Of a stretch of DNA of 28,426 nucleotides, positions 25,837-28,426 are shown in pieces. The notes beneath the pieces were generated by a model. The model was given only the letters and a program-made list of their open reading frames with translations, did not search any database and had not been told where the DNA came from. Location of the stretch: NCBI GenBank assembly GCA_002729415.1, contig PBXZ01000177.1:1-28426 (forward strand), in the 5' to 3' direction. The DNA comes from UBA9662 sp002729415 (GTDB taxonomy: Bacteria > Poribacteria > WGA-4E > UBA9662). Position 1 is the stretch's first letter; each line of letters opens with the position of its first letter. Both the position numbers and the translations under genes were made by a program.

Positions 25837-26238
25837 ATGGGTCGCCGCGCCAGCTCCGGTCTCAACGCCACCGCCATCATCGGTATCGCGGCGGTCGTCC
25901 TNGTCGTCNTCGTCGGCGGCGCCTTTGTCCTGAAGAAGGGCAAGAAGGAGGGCTTCACCGGACAACCCCTCCCCNTGCAGGAAACCTTCNCCAANGCCAC
26001 CGCCATGCGACGCAACGAATACACCGTGGAAGGCACGGTCTTNCGCATCGAGAGCCGGGATTCCGGNGTNGGCGTCTGCCTGATGGTGGAAAGTGATAGC
26101 GGCGAGGAAGNGGCAGTCTTTGTCAAGGTCCCTGAGGATATTGCAACCATCAACCTGGAACGCGACGTCANTTACGCCTTCANGATCCGGGTGGAAGAAG
26201 GNGGCGTAAACGTTGCAACCGNGATCAAGAAGCCCTAG
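25837..26238 (+). CDS. Small membrane-anchored protein of unknown function
   Basis: A 133-residue protein with one N-terminal membrane helix (about 10-30, LNATAIIGIAAVV..V.VGGAFVL) flanked by a basic start (MGRRASSG) and a basic KKGKKE stop-transfer stretch. The exposed part, about 100 residues, is beta-rich in pattern (YTVEGTV.RIESRDS, VCLMVESDSGEE.AVFVKVPEDI, YAF.IRVEE.GVNVATAIKKP) and reads like an OB-fold or small beta-barrel domain. I recognise no named family. The ATG 25837 has no strong Shine-Dalgarno. It is followed 34 bases later by the next plus-strand gene and may share a transcript with it. Confidence 0.7.
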   Translation: MGRRASSGLNATAIIGIAAVVXVVXVGGAFVLKKGKKEGFTGQPLPXQETFXXATAMRRNEYTVEGTVXRIESRDSXXGVCLMVESDSGEEXAVFVKVPEDIATINLERDVXYAFXIRVEEXGVNVATXIKKP

Positions 26239-26272
26239 AATACCGAGTAAGAGATCAGCCAAGCAATCCGGC

Positions 26273-28244
26273 ATGAAGAACCAATTGATCCGAATCGCGC
26301 TCCTCCTCGCCCTCAGCGGCGTGGCCCCGGGCCAGGTCTACACCCCGCCCACTCCCGGCAAGAAGCCCAACGCCGTCCCCACCGATACCAGCACCACGGT
26401 CAACCGGCAGCAACCCGCCACCAAGTCTCCCTTCGGGGAGGAAATTCCCCTTCTCAATCCGGGTGATGAAACCATCACGGTCGCCGGTATCACCATCCCC
26501 CTGGGGGACAACCGCATCATGCGGTCCCGCTTTGAGAAATACCTCAGCCAGCCGGAGGAAAACTCCGAGGATGCCAGGATCTACCGCAGCAATATCGACC
26601 GGATCCTCGCGGACCTTTCGCCTTACCGGAAGGGAGGGCCTGATATCAAGACCGCCTACCAGACTCTTCCGGCCGCTTCCGCCTTTCCCGCTGACGCACG
26701 CATCTGCATGACGCTGGCCGAGGCCGTCTACGTCGCCATGCTGGCCAAACGCGACAACCGGAACCTCCACAAGCTCAATACCGCCCTGGAGGANGAGAAG
26801 CAGAAGCGCATCCGCGACGGGGACTGGAAGNCCCGCCACGACCGCGACCAGAAGACCGGCAATGTCAAATCCACCAGCCAGGGAGGCGGCGAGAAGAAGA
26901 ACCAGAAGAATACCGAGGCCACGTCCACCGGNCGNGGNGCCCAGTCNCTNGAATANGCCGANATNCTNCGNCGNATCGNGGAGGTCGANGCCNTNAAGAA
27001 NANNAATCATCGCNCNGTCNGAGNTGCAGGAANTNCGCTCNAAGATNCANTANCAGGCNAACATGGCNCTCTGGACCATGCAGCGCCGNTATCAGCANGT
27101 CCTGATGGCCTCGCGCTTCTANAACCAGATCTGGAAGGANGGNGACNCTNCNCTNCACATNGANAAGAACTCNGANGTCTCCAAAATGTTCAGCGAGAGT
27201 CTCGGAGTAAACCCAACTGTCTCNACNCTCGACTCCATCGCCAATGAGGCGATTCAAGAGGTCAATAAGGCCGTGGAGGCCGTCAACTTTCTTCTTGAGC
27301 GCGACGAACTCCACACCGCTCAGAAGCGTCTTCTCGAGGCCTTCTTCATTGGAGAATATCTCGCCCCGGTGGCCACCCTCGAACGGGAGAAGAAGCTCCG
27401 GATCCAGCTCTACGTGAGAAGCCTGTTTGAACTCTATGACGCCATGCAGGCCAAGAACTACACCCAGGCGCAGAAACTGGTGGCCCAGCTGAAGGACACC
27501 GCCAAGGACTTCCCCTCCGCCAAGGCGGAGAGCGCCATTACCGGCTACACCTTCGCCAGTAACATGGCCATTCAGAGTGCCAAGGCCGCCCTTCTTGAGG
27601 GCGACAAGGACACGGCCAAACAGGAAGTCCAAGCTGCCGCCGAGATCTGGCCCACCAACCCGAAGCTTCAGGAGTTCAGCGATCTCGTTGACAAGAGTGG
27701 AGGGATACTGGTCGCGCGCAATGACTTCGACCGCCTGCTCCGCGAACAGAATTTCCGGGAGATCTTCAAGCGCCAGTATGAATTCGCCCCGGCGGTCAAG
27801 GACGACGCAACCAAGGTAGATGCCCTGAAAACGGTTATCAAAAACATCCTCAAGATCGACACCACTATCGTGGTCGCACGCCAGGCCGATACCCATGGCA
27901 ACAGCTATGCGGCCTGGGAGGCCCTTGCCGCCCTGCGCTCGCAGAAGGAATTCTCCAAGGACCCGAAACTCGGAGAGGAAATTGAAACCCTCACCCCCAA
28001 GGTCGCACCCTTTGTCGATGCCCTGCAGCATGCCCGGAAGTTCGAGGACTCCAGGCGCGACCAGACCGGCTCCGCCATCGCCTGGTATCTCAAGGCCCTG
28101 CGCATTTACCCGGGCAGTGAGATGGCCGAGGAAGGATTCCAGCGCCTTCTGGACAAGGTTCTGCCGGAAAACGACCTCCTTCCTCCGCCCGCCAGATCCA
28201 GCACGGAGACTTCCCTGGACCCTGTCGATCGTGCCGTGAACTAA
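26273..28244 (+). CDS. Secreted repeat-type (TPR-like) protein with an apparent frameshift near 27000
   Basis: A secreted, helix-rich protein of about 655 aa when two frames are joined. The first frame starts at ATG 26273 with signal peptide MKNQLIRIALLLALSGVAPGQ, then a Pro/Thr spacer, a short domain with ITVAGITIPLGDNR, and a basic low-complexity segment. It loses coherence near 27000. From there the +1 frame continues sensibly (SELQELRSKI, NMALWTMQRRYQ) to the stop at 28242-28244. The later part is a chain of amphipathic helices (AVNFLLERDELHTAQKRLLEA, AIAWYLKALRIYPGSEMAEEGF), as in TPR-like scaffolds. The switch falls in a cluster of N bases (26930-27200), so a one-base consensus error is the simplest explanation. 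I recognise no named family. Confidence 0.65.
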
Positions 28245-28331
28245 CGGTTGGGGACACGCAGCCGTTCCCGAAAAGACAGATCGGAAAAGCAGGATTGATG
28301 CCCCATCCGCGCCCTGAGTAACCTGCTCCCT

Positions 28332-28426
28332 GTGAAGCACGTATTCTCCAACCTTCCCTTCGCGCTGGCCATCCTCGTGATCAGCGCTCTCGTTTCTTCC
28401 TGTGCAAGTGGATCGCTGGAAGCGAA
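28332..28426 (+). CDS. Start of a lipoprotein gene (3' truncated)
   Basis: The window ends inside a gene that starts at GTG 28332. The first residues, KHVFSNLPFALAILVISALVSSCAS, form a lipoprotein signal peptide with the lipobox VSSC, so the mature protein should be lipid-anchored. Only about 31 codons are present, too few to name a family. It lies 87 bases after the preceding secreted repeat protein on the same strand. Confidence 0.6.
   Translation, partial: MKHVFSNLPFALAILVISALVSSCASGSLEA

Noticed and set aside
26865..28340. A 491-codon open frame antisense to the secreted repeat protein
   Set aside because: The sense frame has amphipathic helices and sensible codons; the antisense frame has no motif and runs through N patches only because Ns do not give stops.

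Overview
The window is a dense, GC-rich (roughly 60%) bacterial chromosomal segment with short intergenic gaps, several GTG starts and few clear Shine-Dalgarno sites. The gene mix suggests a member of the Planctomycetota-Verrucomicrobiota-Chlamydiota group, most likely a verrucomicrobium. It includes a secreted isochorismatase/ThuA-like fusion, an ABCG-like ATPase-permease with a DEVT Walker B, a Lys/Ala-tailed topoisomerase and several secreted proteins with no family I can name. The lineage is inferred from gene style, not from a marker gene. Many single N positions, concentrated at about 4.6-6.5, 9.4-9.7, 14.0-14.3, 16.6-20.6, 21.2-23.7 and 26.9-27.2 kb, limit residue-level reading there.

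Left part (1-6.4 kb): the 3' end of dprA is followed by a topoisomerase III-type enzyme, a possible 54-codon proline-rich ORF and a small M50 (site-2 type) membrane protease. A TauE/SafE-type membrane protein converges on the protease and is divergent from argG. Middle part (6.4-12.2 kb): an orphan RbsA-type sugar ABC ATPase faces argG, with what looks like the last residues of a lost substrate-binding protein just upstream. An AT-rich island with a promoter candidate then drives a 66-residue membrane peptide. A secreted two-domain FKBP prolyl isomerase and the isochorismatase/ThuA fusion follow on the minus strand, with a divergent secreted protein beyond them.

Right part (12.3-28.4 kb): addB and addA, overlapping by 4 bases, encode a two-nuclease helicase-nuclease for double-strand break repair. 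Next come a SAM methyltransferase, a lipoprotein M15 peptidase (minus), a PhnA-family protein, a RppH-like Nudix hydrolase (minus), a secreted unknown and a large AsmA-like envelope protein (minus). Divergent from the last is a plus-strand run: a fused ABC ATPase-permease, a small anchored protein, a secreted repeat-type protein broken by a probable sequence error, and the start of a lipoprotein.

The functional themes are DNA processing (dprA, topB, addBA), envelope and secretion functions (M50, FKBP, M15, AsmA-like, ABC, lipoproteins), and scattered metabolism (argG, sugar ABC, isochorismatase). I see no CRISPR array, rRNA, tRNA, phage or insertion sequence. No multi-gene system stands out as clearly new. 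The best leads are the in-frame proline-rich ORF before the M50 protease, the sugar-transporter remnant, the PhnA variant lacking its zinc cysteines, and the uncharacterised secreted and membrane proteins.
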